Assembly (NCBI GenBank): GCA_016793805.1
Contig: JAEUIZ010000040.1
Span: forward strand, 286,202 to 350,201
Length of the DNA: 64,000 bases
From: Phycisphaerae bacterium
GTDB taxonomy: Bacteria; Planctomycetota; Phycisphaerae; Phycisphaerales; UBA1924
Direction: 5' to 3'
Shown here: positions 43,871 through 52,892 of the stretch, in pieces
Layout of the letters: each line of letters starts with the position of its first letter
Position numbering within the stretch: the first letter of the stretch is position 1
Made by a program: the position numbers and the translations under genes
Notes under the pieces: generated by a model
Seen by the model: only the letters and a program-made list of their open reading frames with translations
Told to the model about the DNA's origin: nothing
The model's database searches: none

Positions 43871-46138
43871 ATGAGCGAGGCGACACTCTTCGGGCCCTCG
43901 GCCGAGCCGCGCGGCCCGTACGTGCGGATCGCGCTGCAGCGCCGGCTGGGATCGCGCGACGAGCCGCTGACGTATCGCGCGCCCTCGCTCCTGCCCGTGG
44001 GGCAACTCGTCGATGTGCCGCTGGGCACGCGGTCCGCGACGGGCGTGGTCGTCGCGGCGGGCGGGGACGAACTGCTCGATCGGCTGGCGCCGTCGAAGCT
44101 GCGTGCCGTCGCGCGGGTGCGTCCCGCACGGCTGCCCCCGCAACTGGTGGACCTGGCGCGGTGGATGGCGGGGTACTACGTCTGCCCGCTGGGGACGGTG
44201 CTGGCGACGATGATCCCCGCCGCGGTGCGCCGCGAGGTCGGGTCGGTGCGTGAGGTTCGGCCGGCGCCCGCCGACCGGATCGCAAGCGTGCTGGCCGGCG
44301 TCACGCTGGCGACCCGGCGGCTCGCGGAAGCAGCGCTGTCGCTCGACTGGTCGGCGTCCCGTTCGGCGGCAGCGCTCGCGCGCGAACTGGGGCTAAAGAC
44401 CTCGGCTGCGGTGCGCCGGCTCCAGCAACTCGGGGTCCTCGAAGAGGTCGAGGCGCAGCGGGTGTCATCCCCGGCTCCGAGCGCCGCGGGCGTCGAGTCG
44501 CGCGGGCCCGGGTCGATCTCGCTCACGCCGGCGCAGCATGCCGTGATCGAGGGCGTCGCGCCGTCGCTCTCCCGCTTCACGGTCCACGTGCTGCACGGCG
44601 TGACGGGCTCGGGCAAGACCGAGGTGTACATGGCGCTCGCGGAGCGTGCGCTGGGCCTCGGGCTCGCGTCGCTGATCCTCGTGCCGGAGATCGGGCTGAC
44701 GCCGCAACTGGCGGGGCGGTTCACGGGACGATTCGGGCCGCGGATCGCGCTCTTGCACTCGGGCCTGTCGCCCGCGGAGCGCGCTCGCCAATGGGCCCGA
44801 GCCGCGAGCGACGCTCGCGTCATCATCGGCGCTCGCTCGGCGCTCTTCACACCCACGCCGCGGCTGGGCCTCATCGTCGTGGATGAGGAGCACGCGTCGG
44901 ACTACAAGCAGGACCAGGCCCCGCGCTTCCACGCCCGCGACGCCGCGATCAAGCGGGCGCAACTCGAGTCGTGCCCGATCGTGCTGGGCTCGGCGACGCC
45001 CTCGCTGGAGACGTGGGCCAACGCGGCCTCCGGGCGGTACACGCTCTGGCGGCTCCCGGAGCGAGTCGGAGGGTGGCGCATGCCTCGGGTCGAAATCGTG
45101 GACGTGGCGCGCGACCGCCGCGAGCACGGACAGCCCGGGTTTCAGACGCTTGGCCCGACGCTGCGGGGCGCGCTCCGCGAGACGCTCGACGCGGGCGGGC
45201 AGTCGATCCTGCTGGTGAACCGGCGGGGCCTGGCGAACTACATCTGCTGCCAGTCGCCGGCGTGCGGGTGGGTGCTCACGTGCGCCGAGTGCGACGCATC
45301 GCTGGTGGTGCACCGCGCGCGGGCGGGCCGGCTCGCGCGATGCCACCACTGCCTCGCCGAGCAGATCCTGCCCACATCATGCCCGGTCTGCGGGACGAGG
45401 ACCATCGCGATCGGGGCCGGGACGCAGCGAGTCGAGGAGGAACTCGCGGCGTTCAGCCTCACGCAGGGGCACGACCTGGTGCGGGCCGACGGCGACACGA
45501 TGCGCACCGCGAAGGACTGGACGGCGACGCTGGAGGGCCTGGCATCGGGGCGAGTTCGCGTGCTGGTGGGCACGCAAATGGTCGCCAAGGGCCTGGACTT
45601 CCCGAACGTGCGGCTGGTCGGGGTCGTGAACGCCGACTCGGCCCTCACGCTCCCGGACTTTCGGGCTGATGAGCGGACGTTTCAACTCGTGAGCCAGGTG
45701 GCCGGCCGCGCGGGACGGAGCGACTCGCCCGGGCGCGTCATCGTCCAGACCGTGAACCCAGCGCAGCCGGCGATCGCGCTGGCCGCGGCGCACGACTACG
45801 AGGGGTTTGCCGACCGCGAGTTGGCCCTGCGGCGCGAGGCGGGGCTTCCCCCGAGCACGCGGCTGGCCCGGATCGTGGCGCGCGACGAGGACTCATCGGT
45901 CGCCGCCGCACGGGCCGGGCGCCTCGCGGAGTCCCTTCGGGCCGTCCCGGGGCTTCGCGTCGAGGGACCGGCTCCGTGTCCGATCGCGCGGATCGCGGGG
46001 CAGCACCGCATCGCGGTGGACGCCTACGCACCCGATGCCGCGATGCTCGCCCGCACGCTGGGCGACCTTCGCGCCCGGGGGCTGCTGCTGAGCGATGCGA
46101 AGACCGCCGTTGATGTCGACCCCGTCGCGCTCGTGTGA
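43871..46138 (+). CDS. priA: Primosomal protein N' (replication restart helicase PriA)
   Basis: A 755-residue superfamily 2 helicase that reloads the replisome at stalled forks. After the 3'-DNA-binding domain (YVRIALQRRLGSRDEPLTYRA) come Walker A HGVTGSGKTEVYM near residue 243, the DEEH box VVDEEHASDYKQ, GSATPSLETW, and the zinc-binding cysteines CCQSPACGWVLTCAECD ... RCHHCLAEQ ... CPVCGT. The helicase continues with VGTQMVAKGLDFPNV and QVAGRAGRSDSPGRV. ATG 43871 begins MSEATLFGPS; an in-frame ATG four codons earlier is possible. Only 15 bp separate it from the divergent carA start. Confidence 0.96.
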   Translation: MSEATLFGPSAEPRGPYVRIALQRRLGSRDEPLTYRAPSLLPVGQLVDVPLGTRSATGVVVAAGGDELLDRLAPSKLRAVARVRPARLPPQLVDLARWMAGYYVCPLGTVLATMIPAAVRREVGSVREVRPAPADRIASVLAGVTLATRRLAEAALSLDWSASRSAAALARELGLKTSAAVRRLQQLGVLEEVEAQRVSSPAPSAAGVESRGPGSISLTPAQHAVIEGVAPSLSRFTVHVLHGVTGSGKTEVYMALAERALGLGLASLILVPEIGLTPQLAGRFTGRFGPRIALLHSGLSPAERARQWARAASDARVIIGARSALFTPTPRLGLIVVDEEHASDYKQDQAPRFHARDAAIKRAQLESCPIVLGSATPSLETWANAASGRYTLWRLPERVGGWRMPRVEIVDVARDRREHGQPGFQTLGPTLRGALRETLDAGGQSILLVNRRGLANYICCQSPACGWVLTCAECDASLVVHRARAGRLARCHHCLAEQILPTSCPVCGTRTIAIGAGTQRVEEELAAFSLTQGHDLVRADGDTMRTAKDWTATLEGLASGRVRVLVGTQMVAKGLDFPNVRLVGVVNADSALTLPDFRADERTFQLVSQVAGRAGRSDSPGRVIVQTVNPAQPAIALAAAHDYEGFADRELALRREAGLPPSTRLARIVARDEDSSVAAARAGRLAESLRAVPGLRVEGPAPCPIARIAGQHRIAVDAYAPDAAMLARTLGDLRARGLLLSDAKTAVDVDPVALV

Positions 46139-46168
46139 CCAGGGCGAGGGCGGGGGCTCAGGGCCGAA

Positions 46169-46528
46169 TCACTTCCCGGCGTTGTAGTAGAAGCGTTCGT
46201 GCGCGATCTTGCCGCCGCGCCAGCGCGTCACGCTGACCTGCTCCATGTGCACGGGCTGTCCCTGCTGGTTGATGAAGTCCATCGCGGACTCGACGAAGCC
46301 CACGTCCCCGCGGGCCGCCAGGGCCTTGACGGTGTACCCCTTCCATTCCTTCACCTGTGCCAGGAACTGCTTCTCGCGCTCGATGTTGGCAGGAAGGCCG
46401 ACGCACGGAGGGTTCGCGTTCTCCTGCATGGCGCAGTCCTGGGCGTAGAACTCTCGCATCGCCTCGAGGACCCGGCCCGACTTGATGTAGTCCTGCATCT
46501 GCTCCAACCGTTCCTGAATCGACGGCAT
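46169..46528 (-). CDS. SnoaL/NTF2-like small protein
   Basis: A 119-residue single-domain protein with the alpha+beta cone pattern of the NTF2/SnoaL superfamily: RLEQMQDYIKSGRVLEAMREFYAQD at the start and a C-terminal beta meander ending VTRWRGGKIAHERFYYN. AGGGAGCG precedes ATG 46528. Members are enzymes or binding proteins with a pocket; no catalytic residues can be assigned here. The neighbours are priA (convergent, 30 bp) and pirin (same strand, upstream). Confidence 0.7.
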   Translation of the reverse strand: MPSIQERLEQMQDYIKSGRVLEAMREFYAQDCAMQENANPPCVGLPANIEREKQFLAQVKEWKGYTVKALAARGDVGFVESAMDFINQQGQPVHMEQVSVTRWRGGKIAHERFYYNAGK

Positions 46529-46605
46529 GATCGCTCCCTTGCTCCCCCGCCCGCCCTTGTCGCTCCGCTACCTGTCCGGTCACTCCCCCGCGCGCTGGTC
46601 GTCGG

Positions 46606-47304
46606 CTACGCCAGGTCGAACGCGAGCACCTCCGCGTCGCTCGTCGCGAGCAGGCCCACCGATTCGATGCCGCTGATCGCGGCGCCGTCACCGGCCTTGA
46701 GCGTCTTGTCTTCGATCACGACCTCACCTCGCACGACCTGCACCCAGCCATGCCGACCCTTGCCCAGCCGCAGCGTGTCGCCCGAGCCCGCGCGGAAGCG
46801 ACCCGCCAGGAGCCTCGCGTCGGCGTTGATGACGATCGGGCCATCGCCGGGCTTGCCCGAGGCCACGACCCCGAGCCGTTCGTGGTACGACGCCTCATCG
46901 AGCCCCACCTCGGCGTAGTCCGGGCGCACGTCGCGCACGTTCGGTTCGATCCAGATCTGGAGCAGGTGCACCGGCTCGGTGGTGCTCGGGTTCGACTCCG
47001 AGTGCAGGAGCCCGGTCCCCGCCGAGATGCGCTGCACGCGCCCGGGCACGAGGTCGGCCTGGTGCCCCAGCGAGTCCTTGTGCCGCAGCGTGCCCGAGAG
47101 CAGGTAGGTGATGATCTCCATGTTGTCGTGCGGATGCATGGCGAACCCGCGGCCCGGGCGCACGACGTCCTCGTTGATGACGCGGAGCGCTCGGAAGCCC
47201 ATGTGCTCGGGGTCGTAGTAGCGGGCGAAACTGAAGGTGTGCCGCGCGTCCAGCCAGCCGTGGTCCTCGTGGCCGCGGTCCTCCGATCGTCTGACCTGGA
47301 TCAT
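46606..47304 (-). CDS. Pirin family protein
   Basis: A 232-residue bicupin. The pirin opening is MIQVRRSEDRGHEDHGWLDARHTFSFARYYDPEHMGF, cut here into two recognisable pieces: the DHGWLDARHTFSF motif, and the metal ligands in FAMHPHDNMEIITYLLSG (two His and a Glu) with a further His in LLHSESNP. Bacterial pirins of this type are iron or other metal proteins, some with quercetinase activity. The start at ATG 47304 is fixed by this conserved N-terminus. It is divergent from the transglutaminase-like gene at 47377. Confidence 0.9.
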   Translation of the reverse strand: MIQVRRSEDRGHEDHGWLDARHTFSFARYYDPEHMGFRALRVINEDVVRPGRGFAMHPHDNMEIITYLLSGTLRHKDSLGHQADLVPGRVQRISAGTGLLHSESNPSTTEPVHLLQIWIEPNVRDVRPDYAEVGLDEASYHERLGVVASGKPGDGPIVINADARLLAGRFRAGSGDTLRLGKGRHGWVQVVRGEVVIEDKTLKAGDGAAISGIESVGLLATSDAEVLAFDLA

Positions 47305-47376
47305 GGCAGACGGTAGCAGGGGCGACGGCGCGGCGTCAGCGCTCCTTAGAATCGCCCGCCTCCCCGGAGCCACCGC

Positions 47377-48873
47377 ATGCGCACCCTCCTGCAGCGCCTC
47401 GTTCTCCTGGCCGTCGTTCTGCTCGCGCCGTCGAGGCTGCTGGCCGTCGATGACTTCGACCGTTGGTACGCGCTCGAACTCGCCGGCGCTTCGGCGGGCT
47501 GGATGCACGCGTGGCAGACGTCCGAGGGCGAGCGGGTGGTCACGGGCTCTCGAATGGAGATCGCCATCGGCCGTGGGCCCGCGGCCGTCCGCGTCACGAT
47601 GGAGTCCGAGTTCGTCGAGACGAAGGCCGGAAAGCCGATCTCGATGAAGTCGGTGCAGCAGTTGGGCGCGATCCCGACGACAACGACGTACGTGTTTTCC
47701 GACACCGAGATTGCCGTCGAGACGACGCAGGGCGAGCAGGTTTCGCGGACGACCAGGCCGATGCCCAAGGAGGTCTGGCTCACGCCCGCGGCGGCGAGCG
47801 AGTACACGCGGCAGCGTCTTGCGGCAGGCGCGGAGTCCATCGAGGTGCGCACCATGGAGGCGTCCACGGGCGCCACGGTCATCACGCTCAGCCGGTCCAA
47901 GTTCGAACGGGTCGAGATCGATCTCCTGGGCAAGAGGCACACGGTCACTCGCTGCGCCTCGTCTTCTTCGGCCGCGCCCGGGATCGAATCGATCGAGTAC
48001 ATGGACGACCAGGGGAATCCGGTCAAGACGACCATTCCGCTGGGCGGGATGAGCATGTCGGTGACGATCGCCACGCGCGAGGACGCGCTGGCCGCGGCCA
48101 AGGGAGAGGCCCCGGAGGTCATGGTCCGGACGCTGGTGAAGCCCGACCGCGAGATCGCTTCGCCGCGCAAGACGACCAAGGGCGTGTACCTGCTCTCTCT
48201 CCCCGCCGAGGATGGCGGCGCGGCGGTAGTTCCGCCTCTGCCCACGACGGGCGTGCAGACCATCACCGCGATCGAGGGAGGCGTGCGCGTCACGGTCCGG
48301 GTCAGCAAGTGGGCACCCGCCGACCCCGCCGACGCGGAGAATCCGGCGTACATGGCCTCGACCTCGATGATCAACGCCGAGGACCCGGAGATCGTGCGAC
48401 TCGCACGCGAGGCGACCTCCGAGATCGGCGACGACCCGGCCCGTCGTGCCGAGGCGCTTCGTGCGTTCGTGTCGAAGTACGTCCGGTCCAAGAACCTCTC
48501 CGTCGGCTTTGCTTCTGCCTCAGAAGTGGCACGCTCCAAGCAGGGCGACTGCACCGAGCACGGCGTGCTCCTGGCTGCGCTCCTCCGCGCCAGCGGCATC
48601 CCCGCCCGGACCGTCTCGGGGCTGATCTACGCCGACCAGTTCGCCGGCGAGAAGGGCGTGTTCGGCTATCACATGTGGACGCAGGCGTTGCTGGTCATCG
48701 ACGGCACGCCGCGATGGGTGGACTTGGATGGGACGCTCCGCGAGCAGCCGTTCGACGCGACGCACATCGCGATCGCCGTCTCGGCCCTTGCGGAAGGCGA
48801 GGAGGCTTCGTCGCTCGCGTCGCTTCTGCCGCTGCTGGGGCGATTGCGGATCCAGGTTGAGTCCATCGAGTGA
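47377..48873 (+). CDS. Secreted transglutaminase-like domain protein
   Basis: A 498-residue protein with a signal peptide (LLQRLVLLAVVLLAPSRLLA). About 330 residues of beta-rich sequence lead to a C-terminal transglutaminase-like core with the Cys-His-Asp triad: KQGDCTEHGVLLAALLRASG, GYHMWTQALL and WVDLDGTL. Such domains act as proteases, transglutaminases or, more often in bacteria, as unassigned envelope hydrolases. The N-terminal part (FDRWYALELAGASAGWMH) resembles the proteins where this core follows a conserved beta domain. Substrate unknown. A GNAT gene follows after 94 bp. Confidence 0.85.
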   Translation: MRTLLQRLVLLAVVLLAPSRLLAVDDFDRWYALELAGASAGWMHAWQTSEGERVVTGSRMEIAIGRGPAAVRVTMESEFVETKAGKPISMKSVQQLGAIPTTTTYVFSDTEIAVETTQGEQVSRTTRPMPKEVWLTPAAASEYTRQRLAAGAESIEVRTMEASTGATVITLSRSKFERVEIDLLGKRHTVTRCASSSSAAPGIESIEYMDDQGNPVKTTIPLGGMSMSVTIATREDALAAAKGEAPEVMVRTLVKPDREIASPRKTTKGVYLLSLPAEDGGAAVVPPLPTTGVQTITAIEGGVRVTVRVSKWAPADPADAENPAYMASTSMINAEDPEIVRLAREATSEIGDDPARRAEALRAFVSKYVRSKNLSVGFASASEVARSKQGDCTEHGVLLAALLRASGIPARTVSGLIYADQFAGEKGVFGYHMWTQALLVIDGTPRWVDLDGTLREQPFDATHIAIAVSALAEGEEASSLASLLPLLGRLRIQVESIE

Positions 48874-48967
48874 GCGGATCAACAGCGGTCGAGCGGACGG
48901 CGCAGGACGAGTCCACACCGACGCCCGCCCTCTGGCACTCACGTAAGACCCCGAACGGAGTCGTGTC

Positions 48968-50146
48968 ATGTCCGAGTCTTTCGGGCCAGTCGAGGAAGCC
49001 GATCTCTCTGCCGTGGCTCGCATCACCGCGCACGCCTTCGCGGGCACGCCCGAGGGCTCGCTGGAATGGCTCAAACTGGCGGGGACCGCCAACCTTCGCG
49101 GGCTGCGCGACGCCGGCGAGGTCCAAGCCTCGCTGGTGCGGGTGCCCATGGGCGTCTACCTGGGTGGGCGGAGCGTGCCGATGATCGGCATCGCGGGCGT
49201 GGGCGTGGCGCCGGAGTCTCGCGGCCGCGGGCTCGCGGGTCGGCTCATGGCGGAGACCATCGCGGAGATCGGGCGCGAGGGCGTGGCGCTCTCGGGCCTC
49301 TATCCCGCGACACAGCCGCTGTACCGTCGAGTGGGGTACGAGCAGGCGGGCCACCGTTTCGAGATCCGACTTCCACTTGCGGCCATCGACGTGCCGCCAG
49401 AGCGAACGCTCACGATCCGTCCGCTGACGCCCGAGCACGCGCCGGCGGTCCGCGCTTGCTACGCCGAGTTTGCGCGTCGATTCGACGGCCCGCTCGACCG
49501 CGCCGAGTACATCTGGGCTCGGATTCCGGTCGTTCGCGACACGACGTACGCGGGATTCGCCGCCTTTGACGCCGTCGGCGAACTGCACGGGTATCTGTAC
49601 GTCAACCAACGGCGCAAGCCGGAGCGGCTGCGCCAAGAACTCACGCTCTCCGACCTCGCCTTTCGGACCGACGCGGGGGCCCGCCGCCTGCTCGGGTTCC
49701 TCGCAGACTTCTCGTCGCTCGGTGAGGACGTGGTCTTCTTCGGCGGCCCGACGCACCCGATCCTCGCGTTCCTCTCGGAGCAGAAGGCGGTCGTCACCGG
49801 GTTCCTGAACTGGATGCTGCGGATCACCTGCCTGCCTGCCGCGATCGAGGCGCGCGGGTATCGCGGCGTGCGCGCCGCCGAGGTCCATCTCGACATCACC
49901 GATCCCCTGATCCCGGACAACGCGGGGCGGTGGGTCGTGACGGTCGAGTCCGGCGCGGGCCGCGCGACTCGCGGCGGGCGCGGCGACCTCCGGCTCGACG
50001 TCGGTGCGCTCGCGCCGCTCTACTCGGGGTACTGCTCGGCGCGGCAACTCGCGCTGCAAGGTCGCGCGAGCGGTCCCGACGCCGCCCTCGACGACGCCAC
50101 CGCGATCTTCTCCGGGACCACACCCTGGCTCGCGGACATGTACTGA
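48968..50146 (+). CDS. Eis-like GNAT N-acetyltransferase with sterol-carrier-like C-terminal domain
   Basis: A 392-residue protein with the three-part layout of Eis-type acetyltransferases: an N-terminal GNAT with the acetyl-CoA loop VGVAPESRGRGLAGRLMAE, LSGLYPATQPLYRRVGYEQAG, a second GNAT-like domain (about 130-285), and a SCP2-like C-domain ending GTTPWLADMY, where the terminal Tyr carboxylate fits the Eis active site. Eis enzymes acetylate amines on small molecules or proteins. It ends 1 bp before the stop of the convergent metallo-beta-lactamase-fold gene. Confidence 0.85.
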   Translation: MSESFGPVEEADLSAVARITAHAFAGTPEGSLEWLKLAGTANLRGLRDAGEVQASLVRVPMGVYLGGRSVPMIGIAGVGVAPESRGRGLAGRLMAETIAEIGREGVALSGLYPATQPLYRRVGYEQAGHRFEIRLPLAAIDVPPERTLTIRPLTPEHAPAVRACYAEFARRFDGPLDRAEYIWARIPVVRDTTYAGFAAFDAVGELHGYLYVNQRRKPERLRQELTLSDLAFRTDAGARRLLGFLADFSSLGEDVVFFGGPTHPILAFLSEQKAVVTGFLNWMLRITCLPAAIEARGYRGVRAAEVHLDITDPLIPDNAGRWVVTVESGAGRATRGGRGDLRLDVGALAPLYSGYCSARQLALQGRASGPDAALDDATAIFSGTTPWLADMY

Positions 50147-50147
50147 G

Positions 50148-51152
50148 TCAGACCTCGGCCCGCTCGAGATCGAACCACCCCTTGCCGTTGGCCTTCACGC
50201 GGAAGACCGGATGACCCGGCTCGTGGTCGAGGACCAGGAGCCACCCCCGCGAGGCCGCCTCGCCCAGGAACCAGCGCCGCGACACCATGCTCGTGTACGG
50301 CTCCACGTCATAGCCCAGGCTGTACGCCGCCCCGACGTGCGCCGCCGTCGGCATCACGTCGGGCGTGAAGACCACCTCGCGCCCCATCGTGTCCGTGAAC
50401 AGCGTCGCCTGCTGCCCCCAGGTGTGCCCCGGCACCAAAAACGTGAAGATGCCGGGCATCACCTCAGTCAACCGATTCTCCAGCGGGTACGCCGCGTCCT
50501 GCTCGCGGCCGGGCACGTAGCCAGCGGGAAACGGGGGCACCGACTCGGCCAGCGCGAGCCGCTCGCGGATCGGGTGGAGGTGGTCGGGAAAGTACGTCCG
50601 AGTCATGACGCTGCGGTTGGCCAGCGCGTCGAGCCACTCGCGGCGCTGCGCGTGAATCGTCGCGTTGGGGAACGAGAGTTTCACGCCTGCCGCTGCGCCG
50701 GTCCCCGCTGCGGTCGGTGGCGACCAGTCGGCCGACTCACCCGGGCGCACCAGGCGTGTCAGCCCGCCGGCGTGGTCGAAGTGCAGGTGCGAGACGACCG
50801 CCGCCCCGATGTCCTCGCAGCGGCACCCGACCTCGTGCAACGCGTCGCCCACCCAGCGATCCTCGAGCGCGAAGATGTCCCGGCTCTTGTCGTCGAGTTT
50901 GTTGCCCGTCCCCACCTCGAGCATCACCAGCCTCGGCGAGGGCAACGCCGCACGCCCGGGCGCAGGTGGTGGCGGATCGTCGGCACGCTCGAGCAGGAGG
51001 CAGTTGTGCTGCACATTGATCCGCCCGCGGTCGTCCGTCGGCACCGACTTCGACCACACCACGCGAGGCACCAGCCCGAACATCGAGCCCCCGTCGAGTC
51101 GGAACGCCCCGGCACGGAGCAGCGTCCAGCGGTATCGGATCGGCGTCGGCAT
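50148..51152 (-). CDS. Metallo-beta-lactamase-fold hydrolase
   Basis: A 334-residue metallohydrolase with the metal motif HLHFDHAGG, a later metal His in VPGHTWGQQ, and a third in VLDHEPGHP near the C-terminus. The N-terminal RVVWSKSVPTDDRGRINVQHNCLLLE resembles lactonase/quorum-quenching-type and related MBL proteins, but the substrate cannot be assigned. The start at ATG 51152 is only 18 bp from the divergent GNAT start at 51171. Confidence 0.87.
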   Translation of the reverse strand: MPTPIRYRWTLLRAGAFRLDGGSMFGLVPRVVWSKSVPTDDRGRINVQHNCLLLERADDPPPPAPGRAALPSPRLVMLEVGTGNKLDDKSRDIFALEDRWVGDALHEVGCRCEDIGAAVVSHLHFDHAGGLTRLVRPGESADWSPPTAAGTGAAAGVKLSFPNATIHAQRREWLDALANRSVMTRTYFPDHLHPIRERLALAESVPPFPAGYVPGREQDAAYPLENRLTEVMPGIFTFLVPGHTWGQQATLFTDTMGREVVFTPDVMPTAAHVGAAYSLGYDVEPYTSMVSRRWFLGEAASRGWLLVLDHEPGHPVFRVKANGKGWFDLERAEV

Positions 51153-51170
51153 CGCGCGAATACTACCGGC

Positions 51171-51974
51171 ATGGTCCACCCCACGCGGGAACTCGCCGAA
51201 CGACTCGAACGTGCCTTCGCGTGGCGCACCGCGGAGTTCGTTCGCGTCTGTGGCGAGCCGCACGCCGTGGCCGAGCCCATCGCCGGCGGATGGGCCCCGT
51301 TTGTTGAGCCCGGGCACCCCGTCAACCGCGCCAGCGGGATGGGCATGCGCGGCGAGGTCGCTGCGGCCGACCTCGACCGGCTCGAGGCGTTCTATCGCTC
51401 GCGCGGCGAGCCGATTCGCGTGGAGTTGTGCCCGTTTGCGCACCCGTCGCTGATCTCGCTGCTTGGTGCGAGGGCGTATCGGCTCCGAAGTTTCACCACC
51501 ATGCACGCGCTCTCGCTGGCCGGCTGGTCGCCCCCGCCCGCGAGCGAGGGCGTGGCCGTCGAGCGCGTCTCCGACTCGACCGCGGACGAGTTCGCGCGGA
51601 CGCTCTCGTTGGGATTCCACGAGGGCTCGGAGCCCGCGCCGATGTACCAGCGGATCCCGCGCGTCAACGCCCGAATGCCGAGCGTCGCGTGCTTCCTCGC
51701 ACGATTCGACGGCCGACCCGCGGGGGCGGGGTCCGTCTCGCTCACGCCGCGCGACGAGGGCGGCGTGGCGTGCCTGTTCGGCGCCGCGACGCTGCCTTGG
51801 GCGCGGAGACGCGGCGTGCAACGGGCCCTCTTGACGGCTCGCGTGGCGCACGCGCGCGACTCGGGTCTCGACCTCGCGGGCGTCATGGCCGAAACCGGAT
51901 CCGCGTCGGACCGCAACATGCACCGCGTCGGCTTCGGCGCGCTCTACACCCGTCCCGCCCTGGGTCTTCAATAG
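51171..51974 (+). CDS. GNAT family N-acetyltransferase
   Basis: A 267-residue protein. The C-terminal half carries a GNAT core: RFDGRPAGAGSVSLT, the acetyl-CoA loop seen as ATLPWARRRGVQRALLTARV, and GLDLAGVMAETGSASDRNMHRVGF. The N-terminal half (about 1-115) looks like a diverged GNAT-fold domain. The substrate is unknown. Its last 7 bp overlap the end of the convergent DUF5658-like gene. Confidence 0.8.
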   Translation: MVHPTRELAERLERAFAWRTAEFVRVCGEPHAVAEPIAGGWAPFVEPGHPVNRASGMGMRGEVAAADLDRLEAFYRSRGEPIRVELCPFAHPSLISLLGARAYRLRSFTTMHALSLAGWSPPPASEGVAVERVSDSTADEFARTLSLGFHEGSEPAPMYQRIPRVNARMPSVACFLARFDGRPAGAGSVSLTPRDEGGVACLFGAATLPWARRRGVQRALLTARVAHARDSGLDLAGVMAETGSASDRNMHRVGFGALYTRPALGLQ

Positions 51975-52342
51975 GTCATGCCCTTGTCGATCGGGGGCGC
52001 CGCATCGAAGTGCAACTCGCCGCGAAGGCCGAAGTAGACGGCCTGCACCAGCGCCGCGGTCACGGGCAGCAGCGAGGCGGCGATGGCCAGCGTGGCGAGG
52101 AATCGGCCGGTCCGCGGCTGCCGTCGGCCCACGAACTCGCAGATCAGCACCACGAGCACGACACTGACGAACTTCAGCCCGATCAGGCCCCAACTTCCGA
52201 ACTGGTCGATCGTCCACTTCGCGAGCAGGTTCACCTCGCGGGCGCGAAGGTGCGTCAGCACGGTGATCGTGACCATCACATCCAGCGCCGATGCCAGCAC
52301 GTACCACGCGTACCGATCTGGATAGAGCACCGGGCCGGTCAT
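51968..52342 (-). CDS. DUF5658-like small membrane protein
   Basis: A 124-residue protein with about three hydrophobic helices (WYVLASALDVMVTITVL, IGLKFVSVVLVVLICEFV, LATLAIAASLLPVTAALVQAVY). The arrangement and DVMVTITVLTHLRAREVN resemble the DUF5658 family of short membrane proteins of unknown role. ATG 52342 is chosen; a longer version from an upstream ATG at 52390 would add 16 residues without a membrane segment. It lies 51 bp from the divergent deaminase gene. Confidence 0.65.
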   Translation of the reverse strand: MTGPVLYPDRYAWYVLASALDVMVTITVLTHLRAREVNLLAKWTIDQFGSWGLIGLKFVSVVLVVLICEFVGRRQPRTGRFLATLAIAASLLPVTAALVQAVYFGLRGELHFDAAPPIDKGMTY

Positions 52343-52393
52343 GCCCCGGGAGTGTGCCAAGTCCTTGGGCGAGTTGCAAGCGTACATTCCGGC

Positions 52394-52867
52394 ATGACCG
52401 CACCCGACCCCCGCTGGATGCGACTCGCGATCGACACGGCCCGCGCCGGCATCGCCATCGGGCAGTCCCCATTTGCCGCCGTCGTGGTCCGCGCCGGTGA
52501 TGTCGTCGGCATCGGGCACAACGAGGTCTGGCGACGGATCGATCCGACGGCGCACGCGGAGGTCGTGGCGATCCAACGAGCCGCCGCGAGGCTGCGGTGT
52601 ATCGACCTCTCGGGGTGCGAGATGTTCACGACCTGCGAGCCGTGCCCGATGTGCGCTGCCGCGATCCACTGGGCGCGTATCGGACGCGTCTGGTACGGCG
52701 CGACGATCGCGGATGCCGCCGGCGCGGGGTTCAACGAACTCCACCTCGCCGCGCGCGACCTCTACGCCCAGGGCGGGAGCGAGGTCGCCATCGCGGGCGG
52801 CGTCGAGCCCGAAGCCTGCGCGAACCTGTTCGCCGAGTGGTCCCGCGCCGGGGGTCGGCGGTACTAA
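52394..52867 (+). CDS. Nucleoside/guanine deaminase (CDA-fold zinc deaminase)
   Basis: A 157-residue zinc-dependent deaminase. The zinc ligands are seen in HAEVVAIQRAA (His and catalytic Glu) and PCPMCAAAIHWARI (two Cys). The C-terminal EVAIAGGVEPEACANLFAEW resembles guanine deaminases and related nucleoside deaminases more than tRNA adenosine deaminase TadA. It would deaminate a purine or pyrimidine base in salvage. ATG 52394 has no strong ribosome site, but the family N-terminus fits. Confidence 0.9.
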   Translation: MTAPDPRWMRLAIDTARAGIAIGQSPFAAVVVRAGDVVGIGHNEVWRRIDPTAHAEVVAIQRAAARLRCIDLSGCEMFTTCEPCPMCAAAIHWARIGRVWYGATIADAAGAGFNELHLAARDLYAQGGSEVAIAGGVEPEACANLFAEWSRAGGRRY

Positions 52868-52892
52868 TCACCACCCCCGCGCCACCGCTGGC